Shown here: positions 50,590 through 61,161 of the stretch, piece after piece
Numbering within the stretch: the first letter of the stretch is position 1
Layout of the letters: every line of letters begins with the position of its first letter
Source of the DNA: a beta proteobacterium AAP51
Lineage (GTDB): Bacteria > Pseudomonadota > Gammaproteobacteria > Burkholderiales > Burkholderiaceae_C
DNA: 64,000 nt
Direction of reading: 5' to 3'
Assembly: GCA_001295905.1 (NCBI GenBank)
Contig: LJHT01000038.1
Coordinates: forward strand, 1-64,000
Notes under the pieces: generated by a model
What the model saw: only the letters and a program-made list of their open reading frames with translations
The model's database searches: none
What the model was told of the DNA's origin: nothing
Made by a program: the position numbers and the translations under genes

Positions 50590-52080
50590 ATGACCCGCAC
50601 CCTCATCGTCTGGGGCACCACCAGCGGCGCCGGCAAGAGCTGGCTGGCCACCGCGCTGTGCCGCGTGGCGGCGCGCCGTGGCCTGAACGTGGCGCCCTAC
50701 AAGGCGCAGAACATGAGCAACAACGCGCGCGTGGTGGCCTGCGGCGCGCCGGCCGAAGAGGGCTTGGGCGAGATCGGCTCGGCGCAGTACTTCCAGGCCC
50801 TGGCCGCGCGCGTGCGCCCGCACACCGACATGAACCCCGTGCTGCTCAAGCCCGAGTCCGACACCGCCAGCCAGGTGGTGGTGCACGGCCAGGCGCGCGC
50901 CGAGCTGAAGGCCGTGCCCTGGCGCGAGCGCAGCGCGCTGCTGGCCGTGGAAGCGCAGGCCGGTTTCCAGCGCCTGGCCGCGCGGCACGAACTCATCGTG
51001 GTGGAAGGCGCCGGTTCGCCGGCCGAGATCAACCTCGCGCCGCAGGACTACGTGAACCTGGGCACCGCGCGCTGGGCCGCGGCGGCCGGCCCTGCGGCGG
51101 CGCTGCTCGTCAGCGACATCGACCGCGGCGGCAGCTTCGCCCACGTCTATGGCACCTGGGCGCTGCTGCCCGAAGACCTGCGCCCGCTGCTGCAAGGCTT
51201 CGTGCTGAACCGCTTCCGGGGCGACGCCGCCTTGCTGGCCCCCGGCCCACAGCAGCTGCAGGCCTTGACGGGCGTGCCGCTGGCCGGCGTGCTGCCGCTC
51301 CTGCGCGGCCACGGCCTGCCCGAGGAAGACGGCCTGCTGCATGCCGACGAAGCCCTGCCCGGCGCCGGCGGGGCCCCGGTGCGCCTGCGCGTGGCGGTGA
51401 TCGCGCCGCCGCACCTCAGCAACCTCGACGAATTCCTGCCCCTGGCCCAGGTGCCTGGTGTGCGCCTGGTGTGGGCACGCACGCCAGCGCAGGCCGAAGG
51501 CGCCGACTGGCTTGTGCTGCCCGGCAGCAAGCAGGCCAGCAGCGACCTGGCCTGGCTGCGCGCCCAGGGCCTGCACCACAGCGTGCTGGCGCACGCCGCG
51601 GCCGGCCGCCCGGTGCTGGGGGTGTGCGGCGGCTTGCAGCAGCTGGGCCAGACCCTGCACGACCCCGAAGGCCACGACGGCCAGCCCGTGCAGCACCTGC
51701 CCGGCCTGGGCCTGCTGCCGCTGCACACGCGTTTCGGCCCCGGCAAGCGCCTGCGTGCAGCGCCCGTGCACTTCACCGAAGTGCAGGGCCCCTGGCAGGC
51801 GCTGGCCGGTGTGCAGGCCCAGGGTTACGAGATCCGCTGCGGCCACACCGAGGCCGTGCCCGGCCATGCCGTGCTGCACGATGCGCAGGGCCAGGCCATC
51901 GGATGGCAGCGGGGTTCGGTGCTGGGCGTCTACGCGCACGGCCTGTTCGAGCAGGTTGCCGTGCTGCGTGCGCTGTTCGGTGCCCAGGTGCCCACGCTCG
52001 ACCAGGCCTGCGACACCTTGGCCGACCACGTGGAAGCCCACTTCGATGCGGCGCTGCTGCGCCGCCTGCTCGGCGCCTGA
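50590..52080 (+). CDS. cobQ: Cobyric acid synthase
   Basis: A 496-aa CobQ/CbiP that amidates four side chains of adenosylcobyrinic acid a,c-diamide with glutamine and ATP. The N-terminal ATPase begins with WGTTSGAGKSWLATALCRVA, then NVAPYKAQNMSNNARV, MNPVLLKPESDTASQVVVHG, and VVEGAGSPAEINL. The C-terminal glutaminase domain contains the Cys nucleophile in LGVCGGLQQLGQTLHDP and GYEIRCGHTEAV with the conserved His. It starts 10 nt after btuD in the same transcript, so the riboswitch probably regulates it. No other corrin genes lie in the window, so the remaining pathway must be elsewhere. Confidence 0.96.
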   Translation: MTRTLIVWGTTSGAGKSWLATALCRVAARRGLNVAPYKAQNMSNNARVVACGAPAEEGLGEIGSAQYFQALAARVRPHTDMNPVLLKPESDTASQVVVHGQARAELKAVPWRERSALLAVEAQAGFQRLAARHELIVVEGAGSPAEINLAPQDYVNLGTARWAAAAGPAAALLVSDIDRGGSFAHVYGTWALLPEDLRPLLQGFVLNRFRGDAALLAPGPQQLQALTGVPLAGVLPLLRGHGLPEEDGLLHADEALPGAGGAPVRLRVAVIAPPHLSNLDEFLPLAQVPGVRLVWARTPAQAEGADWLVLPGSKQASSDLAWLRAQGLHHSVLAHAAAGRPVLGVCGGLQQLGQTLHDPEGHDGQPVQHLPGLGLLPLHTRFGPGKRLRAAPVHFTEVQGPWQALAGVQAQGYEIRCGHTEAVPGHAVLHDAQGQAIGWQRGSVLGVYAHGLFEQVAVLRALFGAQVPTLDQACDTLADHVEAHFDAALLRRLLGA

Positions 52081-52096
52081 AACCCGAGGTTCGCCC

Positions 52097-52960
52097 GTGA
52101 CCCTGCCTGCCAGCCCCGCCCCCGCTCCCGGCCCTGCAGCCCGCATCGGCCCGCAGCGCATCGTCTGCCTCACCGAAGAAACCACCGAGTGGCTCTACCT
52201 GCTGGGCGAAGAGGCCCGCATCGTCGGCATCAGCGGCTACACCGTGCGGCCACGCCGGGCACGCCAGGAGAAACCGCGCGTCAGCGCCTTTCTCGACGGC
52301 AGGATCGAGCAGATCGTGGCGCTGCAGCCCGACCTGGTGATCGGTTTTTCCGACATGCAGGCGGCGCTGGCCGACAAGCTCATCCGCGCCGGGCTCAACG
52401 TCTTCATCACCAACCAGCGCAGCGTGGCCGAGATCTTCGCCACCTTGCGTCTGGTGGCGGGCCTCGTGGGCGCGCAGGCGCGGGCCGAGGCCTGGATCAC
52501 CGCCTGCCAGGCCGAGCATGCCCGCATCGCCGCCGTGGCCGCCAATTGGCCGCGCCGGCCGCGCGTGTACTTCGAGGAATGGGACGAGCCGATGATCAGC
52601 GCCATCCAGTGGGTGTCCGAGCTGCTGGCGATCGCGGGCGGTGACGACATCTTTCCCGAACTGGCCACGCAGAGCCTGGGCAAGCACCGGGTGGTGGCCG
52701 ATGCGCTCGAGCCTGCAAGGCGTGCGCCCGATCTGATCATCGGCTCGTGGTGCGGCAAGAAGTTCCGCGCCGAGAAGGTGGCCGCGCGCGCGGGCTGGGC
52801 CGCTGTGCCCGCGGTGCAGAGCGGCCGGCTGCACGAGATCAAGAGCTGCGACATCCTGCAGCCCGGCCCGGCGGCCTTGACCGACGGCCTGGCGCAGCTG
52901 CACGCGCACTGCGCGGCCTGGGTTGCCTGGGCGGAGGCGCCGACCGGCAGCGCCGCCTGA
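52097..52960 (+). CDS. Cobalamin-binding-like protein without signal peptide (TroA/BtuF fold)
   Basis: A 287-aa protein of the BtuF/TroA-like binding fold. GPQRIVCLTEETTEWLYLLG, ARIVGISGYTVRPRRARQEK, IEQIVALQPDLVIGFSDMQA, the mid helix region, and PRVYFEEWDEPMISAIQWVS with SWCGKKFRAEKVAAR follow the family called cobalamin-binding or Fe-siderophore-binding protein. No signal peptide is present: the first 20 residues are Ala/Pro-rich without a hydrophobic core. Start GTG 52097 has GAGG at 52086-52089; in-frame sequence upstream overlaps cobQ. It is thus likely cytosolic, unlike BtuF. The ligand could be a corrinoid or intermediate; function unknown. It lies 16 nt after cobQ. Confidence 0.85.
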   Translation: MTLPASPAPAPGPAARIGPQRIVCLTEETTEWLYLLGEEARIVGISGYTVRPRRARQEKPRVSAFLDGRIEQIVALQPDLVIGFSDMQAALADKLIRAGLNVFITNQRSVAEIFATLRLVAGLVGAQARAEAWITACQAEHARIAAVAANWPRRPRVYFEEWDEPMISAIQWVSELLAIAGGDDIFPELATQSLGKHRVVADALEPARRAPDLIIGSWCGKKFRAEKVAARAGWAAVPAVQSGRLHEIKSCDILQPGPAALTDGLAQLHAHCAAWVAWAEAPTGSAA

Positions 52961-53067
52961 TCGTCGATTCATCGGCCCTGGGGCGCCGTTCATCGCAAGC
53001 GCATGGTGCGGGCCGCCGCGCTTGCCGAAGATGCGTTCATCGCAGCCTGAAACCCCTGGAGCCCGCC

Positions 53068-53250
53068 ATGCAAACCCGCCCCGCCCACCGCCTGTTCTCC
53101 CTCTTCTTCGCCGGCCTGCTCACCCTGGGCATGCTGGGCGCCGTCGACCAACTGGCCCAGCCTGAGGGCAGCCAGGCGCAGATGGCCCAGCAGGCCCAGC
53201 CGCTGCCGGCTCAAACCGCGGCAGCCGCCGCAACCGCTGAACTGGGCTGA
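53068..53250 (+). CDS. Small exported or membrane-anchored protein, unknown function
   Basis: A 60-aa open frame, MQTRPAHRLFSLFFAGLLTL and on, with GGAG 6 nt upstream of ATG 53068. It has a single hydrophobic segment (about residues 9-27), then an Ala/Gln-rich tail (LAQPEGSQAQMAQQAQPLP). Similar short proteins with a single N-terminal helix occur in Burkholderiales, but I recognise no function. It could be a secreted peptide or a membrane-anchored micro-protein. Coding status rests on the ribosome-binding site and signal-like N-terminus. Confidence 0.55.
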   Translation: MQTRPAHRLFSLFFAGLLTLGMLGAVDQLAQPEGSQAQMAQQAQPLPAQTAAAAATAELG

Positions 53251-53333
53251 GCCCGCGCATGAAAGGCCGGAAGGCCTTGCATGGCTGGCGAAGGCCGAGC
53301 GGCGATTTCACGCCGCGAGGCTGAGCCACGCCC

Positions 53334-53537
53334 ATGAAGACGCTGCTGGTCTTCTTCGTGTGGTGCGCGCTCTTCGTGCTGAGCTGGCCGGTGGCCGTGC
53401 TGGCCCTGGTGCTGGCGCCTGTGGTCTGGCTGATCACGCTGCCCTTGCGGCTGGTCGGCATCGCGTTTGAAGGCGTGTTCACGCTGTTGCGCGCCATCGT
53501 GCTGCTGCCGGCGCGGCTGCTCGGGCAACGGCCCTGA
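53334..53537 (+). CDS. Small membrane protein, unknown function
   Basis: A 67-aa protein, almost wholly hydrophobic: MKTLLVFFVWCALFVLSWPV, then ALVLAPVVWLITLPLRLVGI and an amphipathic end (LLRAIVLLPARLLGQRP). Two helices are likely. It converges with the peptide-transporter ATPase gene (16 nt between stops) and follows the other small gene by 83 nt. I know no assigned role; similar hydrophobic micro-proteins are common in this order. Confidence 0.6.
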   Translation: MKTLLVFFVWCALFVLSWPVAVLALVLAPVVWLITLPLRLVGIAFEGVFTLLRAIVLLPARLLGQRP

Positions 53538-53553
53538 AGACCCCGCGCGGGCT

Positions 53554-55585
<2,032 letters not shown>

Positions 55586-55586
<1 letters not shown>

Positions 55587-56470
55587 CACATGACTTTCCG
55601 GGGGTCCAGCGCGTCACGCAGACCGTCGCCGATGAAGTTGATGGCCAGCACGGTCAGGAAGATGGCCAGGCCCGGGAACAGCGCCCAGTGGGGGGCGATG
55701 TCGAGATAGTCCTTGCTGTCGAAGAGGATGCGGCCCCAGGTGGGAATGTCGGGCGGGAAGCCCAGTCCCAGGAAGCTGAGCGTGCTCTCGGCGATGATGG
55801 CCGCGGCCACGTCGATGGTGCCGGCCACGATCACCGGCCCCAGGCTGTTGGGCAGGATGTGGCGCGTCACCTGCCGGGGCGTGCTGGCGCCCAGGGCACG
55901 CGCCGCTTCGACGAATTCCTTCTCGCGCAGGCTCAGGAACTGCGCACGCACCAGGCGCGCCACGGGCATCCAGCGGAAGCCGCCGATCACCAGCACGATG
56001 AGGATGAAGACGCCGCCTTCCGGCCCGAAGCTCTCTTTCAGGCTGTCGCGGAAGAGGTAGATCACCAGCAGCAGCAGCGGCAGCTGCGGCAGGCTCAGGA
56101 AGAGGTCGGTCAGCCACATCAGCGCGGTGTCGACCCAGCCGCGTGACATGCCCGCGATGGCGCCGATGAGCACGCCCACGAAGATGGCCATCAGCATGGC
56201 CGCCAGGCCCACGGCCAGGCTGATGCGGCCGCCGTAGAGCATGCGGGCGAAGAGGTCTTGCCCGAGGTCGTCGGTGCCCATGGGGTGGGCGAGAGAGGGC
56301 GTGGCCAGGCGCGCGGTGAAGTCGATCTCGTCGATGGCCGTCGTCCAGAAGAACGGCCCGAACAGAACCAGCAGCACCAGCGTGCTCAGCACGCCGAGGC
56401 TGAACACCGCCATCTTGTGCCGCCTGAAGCGGCGCCAGGCTTCGGCCCAGGGGGAAGTGCTCACGCTCAT
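55586..56470 (-). CDS. dppC: Peptide ABC transporter permease (DppC type)
   Basis: A 294-aa permease: an N-terminal SPWAEAWRRFRRHKMAVFSL helix, the OppC_N domain, and the main segment from LATPSLAHPMGTDDLGQDLF (a DppC landmark), LFARMLYGGRISLAVGLAAM, GVLIGAIAGMSRGWVDTALM, and the EAA loop EFVEAARALGASTPRQVTRH ending HILPNSLGPVIVAGTID. The C-terminus has PTWGRILFDSKDY. About six helices. Confidence 0.95.
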
Positions 56471-56479
56471 GGGGCAGGC

Positions 56480-57439
56480 CTAGCGGAATGAGATTCTCGG
56501 GTCGAGCCAGCCATACAGCAGGTCAGCGATGAGGTTGAAGAGGATGACCAGGCAGCTGAAGACGAAGGTGACGGCCATGATGACCGGCGTGTCGTTGCGC
56601 AGGATGGCGTCGATGAGCAGGCTGCCGATGCCCGGTATGCGGAAGATCTGCTCGGTGACGATGGCGCCACCAAACACCGCCGGCATCTGCAGCGCCACCA
56701 GCGTCACCACCGGGATGAGCGCGTTGCGCACCACGTGGCGCATCACCACCACGCGTTCCTTCAGGCCCTTGCTGCGCGCGGTGGTGACGAAGTCGAGTTT
56801 GATGACATCGAGCACCGCGCTGCGCACATAACGCATGTAGCTGGCGGCCTGGAAGAGGGCCAGCACCGTAACCGGCATGATGCTTTGCTGGAGGTGCAGC
56901 CACCACCATTCCCAGCCCGTGGCGGCAATGTCGGCGCGGTAGACGAAGGGCAGCCAGTCCAGCGTGATGGAGAACAGCAGGATCAGCAGGATGCCCGTGA
57001 AGAAGGTGGGCAGCGAGAAGCCTACGAAGGCCAGCGTGCTGAAGATGCGGTCGAACCACGAGTAGGGCTTGACGGCCGAGATGATGCCGATGGGCAGCGC
57101 AATCAGCAGCGCCAGCACCTGGGAAGCGCCGATCACGGCCAGCGTGACGGGTACGCGCTGCAGGATGAGCTGGTCGACATCCACGCGGCTGATGAAGCTG
57201 TAGCCCCAATCACCCTGCAGCATGGCGGCCAGCCAGCGGAAGTAGCGCTGCCAGACGGGGTCGTCCAGGCCGAACTTCTCGCGCAGCATCTGCTTCACTT
57301 CGGCCGGCACGTTGGGGTTGGTGGCCAGCTCTTCGAAGGGGTCGCCCGGCGCCAGCGCCAGCACCGTGAAGAGCACGGCGCTGATGCCCAGCAGGCTGGG
57401 AATGGCGATGAGGATGCGGCGGAAGAAATAGGAACCCAT
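56480..57439 (-). CDS. dppB: Peptide ABC transporter permease (DppB type)
   Basis: A 319-aa permease. It begins GSYFFRRILIAIPSLLGISA, then a periplasmic segment (LALAPGDPFEELATNPNVPA), SFISRVDVDQLILQRVPVTL, and the EAA loop TTARSKGLKERVVVMRHVVR ending NALIPVVTLVALQMPAVFGG. GAIVTEQIFRIPGIGSLLID is typical of DppB. Ends 9 nt before dppC starts. Confidence 0.95.
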   Translation of the reverse strand: MGSYFFRRILIAIPSLLGISAVLFTVLALAPGDPFEELATNPNVPAEVKQMLREKFGLDDPVWQRYFRWLAAMLQGDWGYSFISRVDVDQLILQRVPVTLAVIGASQVLALLIALPIGIISAVKPYSWFDRIFSTLAFVGFSLPTFFTGILLILLFSITLDWLPFVYRADIAATGWEWWWLHLQQSIMPVTVLALFQAASYMRYVRSAVLDVIKLDFVTTARSKGLKERVVVMRHVVRNALIPVVTLVALQMPAVFGGAIVTEQIFRIPGIGSLLIDAILRNDTPVIMAVTFVFSCLVILFNLIADLLYGWLDPRISFR

Positions 57440-59251
57440 TCAGCCCGCCCTGTGCCAGAAGGCCAGCGAGGCCATGTGGTTGCGCCAGGGCGAGAGCGGT
57501 GCCACCAGCTTGAGCGCCATCGCGGCCACCTGGTTGCGCGCCAGCAAGGGGATGACGTAGCCGTCCTTGACCACGAGGTCGTTCATGCGAATGAACAGCG
57601 CCGCGCGCTTGACGGGGTCGAGTTCACCTTGCGCCATGCGGTAGAGGCCGTCGTACTCGGCGTTCTGCCAGCGCACCATGTTCTGGCCCAGCCACTTGTT
57701 GGCCTGGCTCGCAACCTCCCAGCTGACGAAACACTGCATCAGGTTTTCGGGGTCGGGGTTGCTGACCGTCCAGTTGTAGGTCTGCATGTCGGCGTAGAAC
57801 TTGCCGTAGGTGTCGGGGTTGCCCGTGTCGGACGAGAAGAAGACGCTGCTGGGCACGGCCTTCAGCTCCAGCTGGATGCCGGCCTTGCCCGCCGCCTGCT
57901 TCACCACCGCCTGTGTGCTCTGGCTGGTGGCCACCACCGCGCCCTGGAACAGCAAACTGAGCTTGCGCCCGTTCTTCATGCGCACGCCGTCCGGGCCGGG
58001 CTTCCAGCCCGCGGCATCGAGCAAGGCCTTGGCCTTCTCGATGTTGTACTCGGGAGCCGGCATCGGGCTGCGGTAGCGCGCCGGGTTGTTGACGAAGTTC
58101 GAGGTCGCCTGGCCCTGGCGGCCGTAAATGAAGCGCTGGATGCCGGCACGGTCGATCAGGTGGCCGATGGCCTCGCGCACCGGGCCCTCGCTGAAGATGG
58201 GGTGGCGCGTCTTTGCGTGCGAGCGTTCGCCGTCAACGGTCTGCGCCGGGTCGGTGAAGTTCAGGTAGATGGCCTGCGTGGCGCTCCCGGTGGCGATGTG
58301 CAGGCGGCCCTTGCCCGCTGTTTCCAGCCGCACGAGCACGTCCTCGGGCAGGCTCAGGCCACCGGCGAAGTCGTAGTCGCCGGTCTGCAGCACGGCGCGT
58401 GCTGCGCTCGTGGCGTCGCCGCCTGCTTTCAGGTCGATGGCGTCGAAGTAGGGGCGGTTGGGCAGGTGGTAGTTCCTGTTCAGCGCAGCGCGCAGCAGAT
58501 CGGCCGGGCGGAACTCGACGAAGGTGTAGGGCCCGGTGCCCACCGGGCGGTTGTTGTTGGGCGCCTCGCGCGACTTGTTGCCCTGGTAAGGCGCGAACAG
58601 GTGGCGCGGAATGAGGAAGACGCCCGCGTACTGCCCGGGCCAGAAGGGCCGCGGCCTGTCGAAGACCACGCGCACGGTGTGCGCGTCGATCTTCTCCATC
58701 TTCAGGCCCTCGTAGTTGCCGGCCGTCACCGCCGCGGTGGCGGGATCGATCGCGTACTGCCAGTTGAAGAGCACGTCGTCGGCGGTGAAGGGCTGGCCGT
58801 CGTGCCACTGCACGCCTTTCTTGAGCTTCCACACCACGCTCTTGCCGTCGGCCGCCAGGCCGCCATTGGCGCGGCTGGGCACCTCGGCGGCCAGCACCGG
58901 CGAGACGTTGCCTTCGGCGTCGAACTCGGCCAGCGGCTCGTAGAAGATGCGTGCGCCGGTGTTGTCTTTCAGGCCGGTGGCGAAGTGCGGGTTCAGCAGC
59001 GTGGGGCCTTGCCATTCCAAGAGACGCAGCGTACCGCCGCCGCCGCGCTGCGTGGGGTTGAAGCCGGGGGTGGGCTGGGCCTGGGCCGGCGGGACGCCCG
59101 CTTCCAGCAGCATCAGCCCGGCCAGCGGAGCGGCGATGCCATAGCCGGCCAGGCGCTGCACGAAGGCACGGCGCGGCAGCCGGCCCTGCTGCACGGCCTG
59201 CAGCCAGGCGCGCAGTTGCGCTTCGTTCGGGGGTGGGGCAGGGCGCTTCAT
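57440..59251 (-). CDS. Peptide ABC transporter substrate-binding protein, copy 1 of 3
   Basis: A 603-aa class C (DppA/OppA family 5) binding protein. The N-terminus is unusual: about 26 polar residues, then PRRAFVQRLAGYGIAAPLAG, a twin-arginine-like signal ending near PAQAQ. The mature part has GGTLRLLEWQGPTLLNPHF, VVWKLKKGVQWHDGQPFTAD (family hallmark), GTGPYTFVEFRPADLLR, FFSSDTGNPDTYGKFYAD, and ELDPVKRAALFIRMNDLVV near the end. Stop abuts dppB. It shares these blocks with two further copies upstream and is adjacent to the permease genes. Ligand unknown. Confidence 0.93.
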   Translation of the reverse strand: MKRPAPPPNEAQLRAWLQAVQQGRLPRRAFVQRLAGYGIAAPLAGLMLLEAGVPPAQAQPTPGFNPTQRGGGGTLRLLEWQGPTLLNPHFATGLKDNTGARIFYEPLAEFDAEGNVSPVLAAEVPSRANGGLAADGKSVVWKLKKGVQWHDGQPFTADDVLFNWQYAIDPATAAVTAGNYEGLKMEKIDAHTVRVVFDRPRPFWPGQYAGVFLIPRHLFAPYQGNKSREAPNNNRPVGTGPYTFVEFRPADLLRAALNRNYHLPNRPYFDAIDLKAGGDATSAARAVLQTGDYDFAGGLSLPEDVLVRLETAGKGRLHIATGSATQAIYLNFTDPAQTVDGERSHAKTRHPIFSEGPVREAIGHLIDRAGIQRFIYGRQGQATSNFVNNPARYRSPMPAPEYNIEKAKALLDAAGWKPGPDGVRMKNGRKLSLLFQGAVVATSQSTQAVVKQAAGKAGIQLELKAVPSSVFFSSDTGNPDTYGKFYADMQTYNWTVSNPDPENLMQCFVSWEVASQANKWLGQNMVRWQNAEYDGLYRMAQGELDPVKRAALFIRMNDLVVKDGYVIPLLARNQVAAMALKLVAPLSPWRNHMASLAFWHRAG

Positions 59252-61044
59252 CAGGCCTCGCGGTACCAGTGCGGCAGGCCGGAGAAATCAAGGTCCCAGC
59301 CCGTCAGCGTGACGGCCATCTTCTCGCCCACGCCGCGCACGCGGTTGCGGCTGGACAGCGGCACCACCGTGAAGTCGCGCACCACCAGATCGTTCATGCG
59401 GATGAATAGCGCGGCGCGCTTGACGGGGTCGAGCTCCTGTTCCGACTGGGCGTAGAGGCTGTCGTATTCCGCGCTGCGGAAGCGCGAGATGTTCCGGCCC
59501 AGCCATTTGTTGTCCTTGCTGGAGACCTCGCGCGTGAGGAACTGGTCCATCAGCCTTTCGGGGTCGGGCTGGTTCATCGTGGTGGTGTACATCTGCATGT
59601 CGGCGTAGAACTTGCCGTAGGTGTCGGGGTTGCCGACATCGCTGCTGAAGAACACGCTGCCCGAGATGGACTTCAGCTCCACGTCCACCCCCGCGCGGCT
59701 GCAGGCCTGCTTGATGACGGCTTGCGCCTTCTGCCGCGCCGAGTTGGTGCTGGTCTGGAACAGCAGGCGCAGCGGCCTGCCGTCTTTCTCGCGCACGCCA
59801 CCGCGGCCGCGTTTCCAGCCGGCGGCTTCCAGCATCTGGTTGGCCTTCTCGGGGTTGAACTCGAAGTTGTTGTTGGGGCTGCGAAAGCGCGCCGGGTTGT
59901 TGAGGAAGTTCGCCGTGGCCGTGCCACCGCGGCCGTAGATGAAGTTCTGGATGGCCGTGCGGTCGATCAGCAGCGCCATCGCCTGGCGCACCGCGGGCTC
60001 GCGGAAGGCGAAGTGCTGGGTCTTGGTGCTGCTGCGTTCACCGTCCACCTCGGTGTTGGGGTCGGTGGGGTTGAGCTGCACGAATTCGAGGTCGCCGCTG
60101 AGCAGGTAGACCGCGCGGCCCTTGCCGCCGGCTTCCAGGCGCTTGAGGATGTCGTCTTCCACCGCCAGGTTCCAGGCGAAGTCGTACTCGCCGGTCTGCA
60201 GCACGGCGCGCGCGGCGCTGGGCGCGTCGCCGCCGCCTTTCACTTCGATGGTGTCGAAGTGCGGGCGGTTGGGCTGGTGGTAGTTCGGGTTGAGCCGGCC
60301 GCGAACGATGTCGCCGGGCTTGAACTCCACGAAGACGTAAGGCCCCGTGCCCACGGGCGCCAGGTTGGCCGGGGCTTCGCGCGATTTCGCGCCGACGAAA
60401 GGGCCGAACACGTGCTTCGGCAGCACCATGCCCTCGGTGGCGCAGAAGGCCGTGGCCCAGAAGGGCGTGGGCTTGGGGAAGGTGACGCGCACGGTGTGGC
60501 TGTCGACCTTGGTGACGGTGACGTCGCGGTACACGCCCTGCGTGAGCGCGGCCGTGGCGGGGTCGCGGGCGTACTCCCAGGTGAAGACGCAGTCGTCGGC
60601 GGTGAAGGGGCGGCCGTCGTGCCACTGCACGCCGCGCTTGAGCTTCCAGGTGACGCTGCGGCCGTCGGCGCTGAGCCCGCCGTTCTCGCGCGTGGGCAGT
60701 TCGGCGGCCAGCACCGGCACCATGTTGGCATCGCGGTCCCAGCTGGCCAGCGGCTCGTAGAAGATGCGGCAGGCCTCCTGGTCTTTCGTGCCGCCGGCGA
60801 AGTGCGGCTGCAGCAGCGTGGCGCCCTGCCAGGACAGCGTCTTCAGCGCACCGCCGCCACCGCGTCGGGTGGGCTTGTAGGGTGGGTTGGCGCTCTGCGC
60901 CTGGGCCACGCCGGCGTTCATCAGCAGCATGCCGGCCATCGGGCCGCTGAGGCCCAGGCCCAGCATCTGCTGCACGAAGTGGCGGCGCTGCAAGGCGCCG
61001 CTGCGCACGCGTTCGATGAGGCTGCGGAGTTCGGTCTCTTGCAT
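59251..61044 (-). CDS. Peptide ABC transporter substrate-binding protein, copy 2 of 3
   Basis: A 597-aa paralogue of copy 1. It begins MQETELRSLIERVRSGALQR then RRHFVQQMLGLGLSGPMAG, again a Tat-like signal after a polar extension, ending near VAQAQ. Shared blocks are LKTLSWQGATLLQPHFAGGT, WKLKRGVQWHDGRPFTADDC, GTGPYVFVEFKPGDIVRG, FFSSDVGNPDTYGKFYADMQ and ELDPVKRAALFIRMNDLVV. ATG 61044 is preferred over a TTG six codons earlier. Overlaps copy 1 by 1 nt (TGATG), showing the copies are read from one mRNA. Confidence 0.93.
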   Translation of the reverse strand: MQETELRSLIERVRSGALQRRHFVQQMLGLGLSGPMAGMLLMNAGVAQAQSANPPYKPTRRGGGGALKTLSWQGATLLQPHFAGGTKDQEACRIFYEPLASWDRDANMVPVLAAELPTRENGGLSADGRSVTWKLKRGVQWHDGRPFTADDCVFTWEYARDPATAALTQGVYRDVTVTKVDSHTVRVTFPKPTPFWATAFCATEGMVLPKHVFGPFVGAKSREAPANLAPVGTGPYVFVEFKPGDIVRGRLNPNYHQPNRPHFDTIEVKGGGDAPSAARAVLQTGEYDFAWNLAVEDDILKRLEAGGKGRAVYLLSGDLEFVQLNPTDPNTEVDGERSSTKTQHFAFREPAVRQAMALLIDRTAIQNFIYGRGGTATANFLNNPARFRSPNNNFEFNPEKANQMLEAAGWKRGRGGVREKDGRPLRLLFQTSTNSARQKAQAVIKQACSRAGVDVELKSISGSVFFSSDVGNPDTYGKFYADMQMYTTTMNQPDPERLMDQFLTREVSSKDNKWLGRNISRFRSAEYDSLYAQSEQELDPVKRAALFIRMNDLVVRDFTVVPLSSRNRVRGVGEKMAVTLTGWDLDFSGLPHWYREA

Positions 61045-61069
61045 CAATGTCTCGTCAGTCAATCGTTTG

Positions 61070-61161
61070 CCAAGTCAAGCTTCCCGCCGCGGAACCGGCT
61101 TTGCCGGGCCGCTGGCGGACGGCCCCCTCGGGGGGTAGCGAGCGCGAGCGAGCTCGGGGGC
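61070..61161. repeat. Dispersed intergenic repeat of Comamonadaceae type with hairpins
   Basis: Read on the minus strand directly after the copy 3 stop: GCCCCCGAGCTCGCTCGCGC, then TCGCTACCCCCCGAGGGGGC, then the hairpin GGCCCGGCAAAGCCGG and TTCCGCGGCGGG. CCCCCGAGGGGG is self-complementary. From memory, near-identical text (a CCCCCGAGCTCGCT-GCTCGCTACCCCCCGAGGGGGC core) recurs downstream of genes in Acidovorax/Variovorax/Polaromonas-like genomes, but I cannot search. It may work as a weak terminator or mRNA-stabilising element. It is the only copy I see in this window. Confidence 0.55.
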
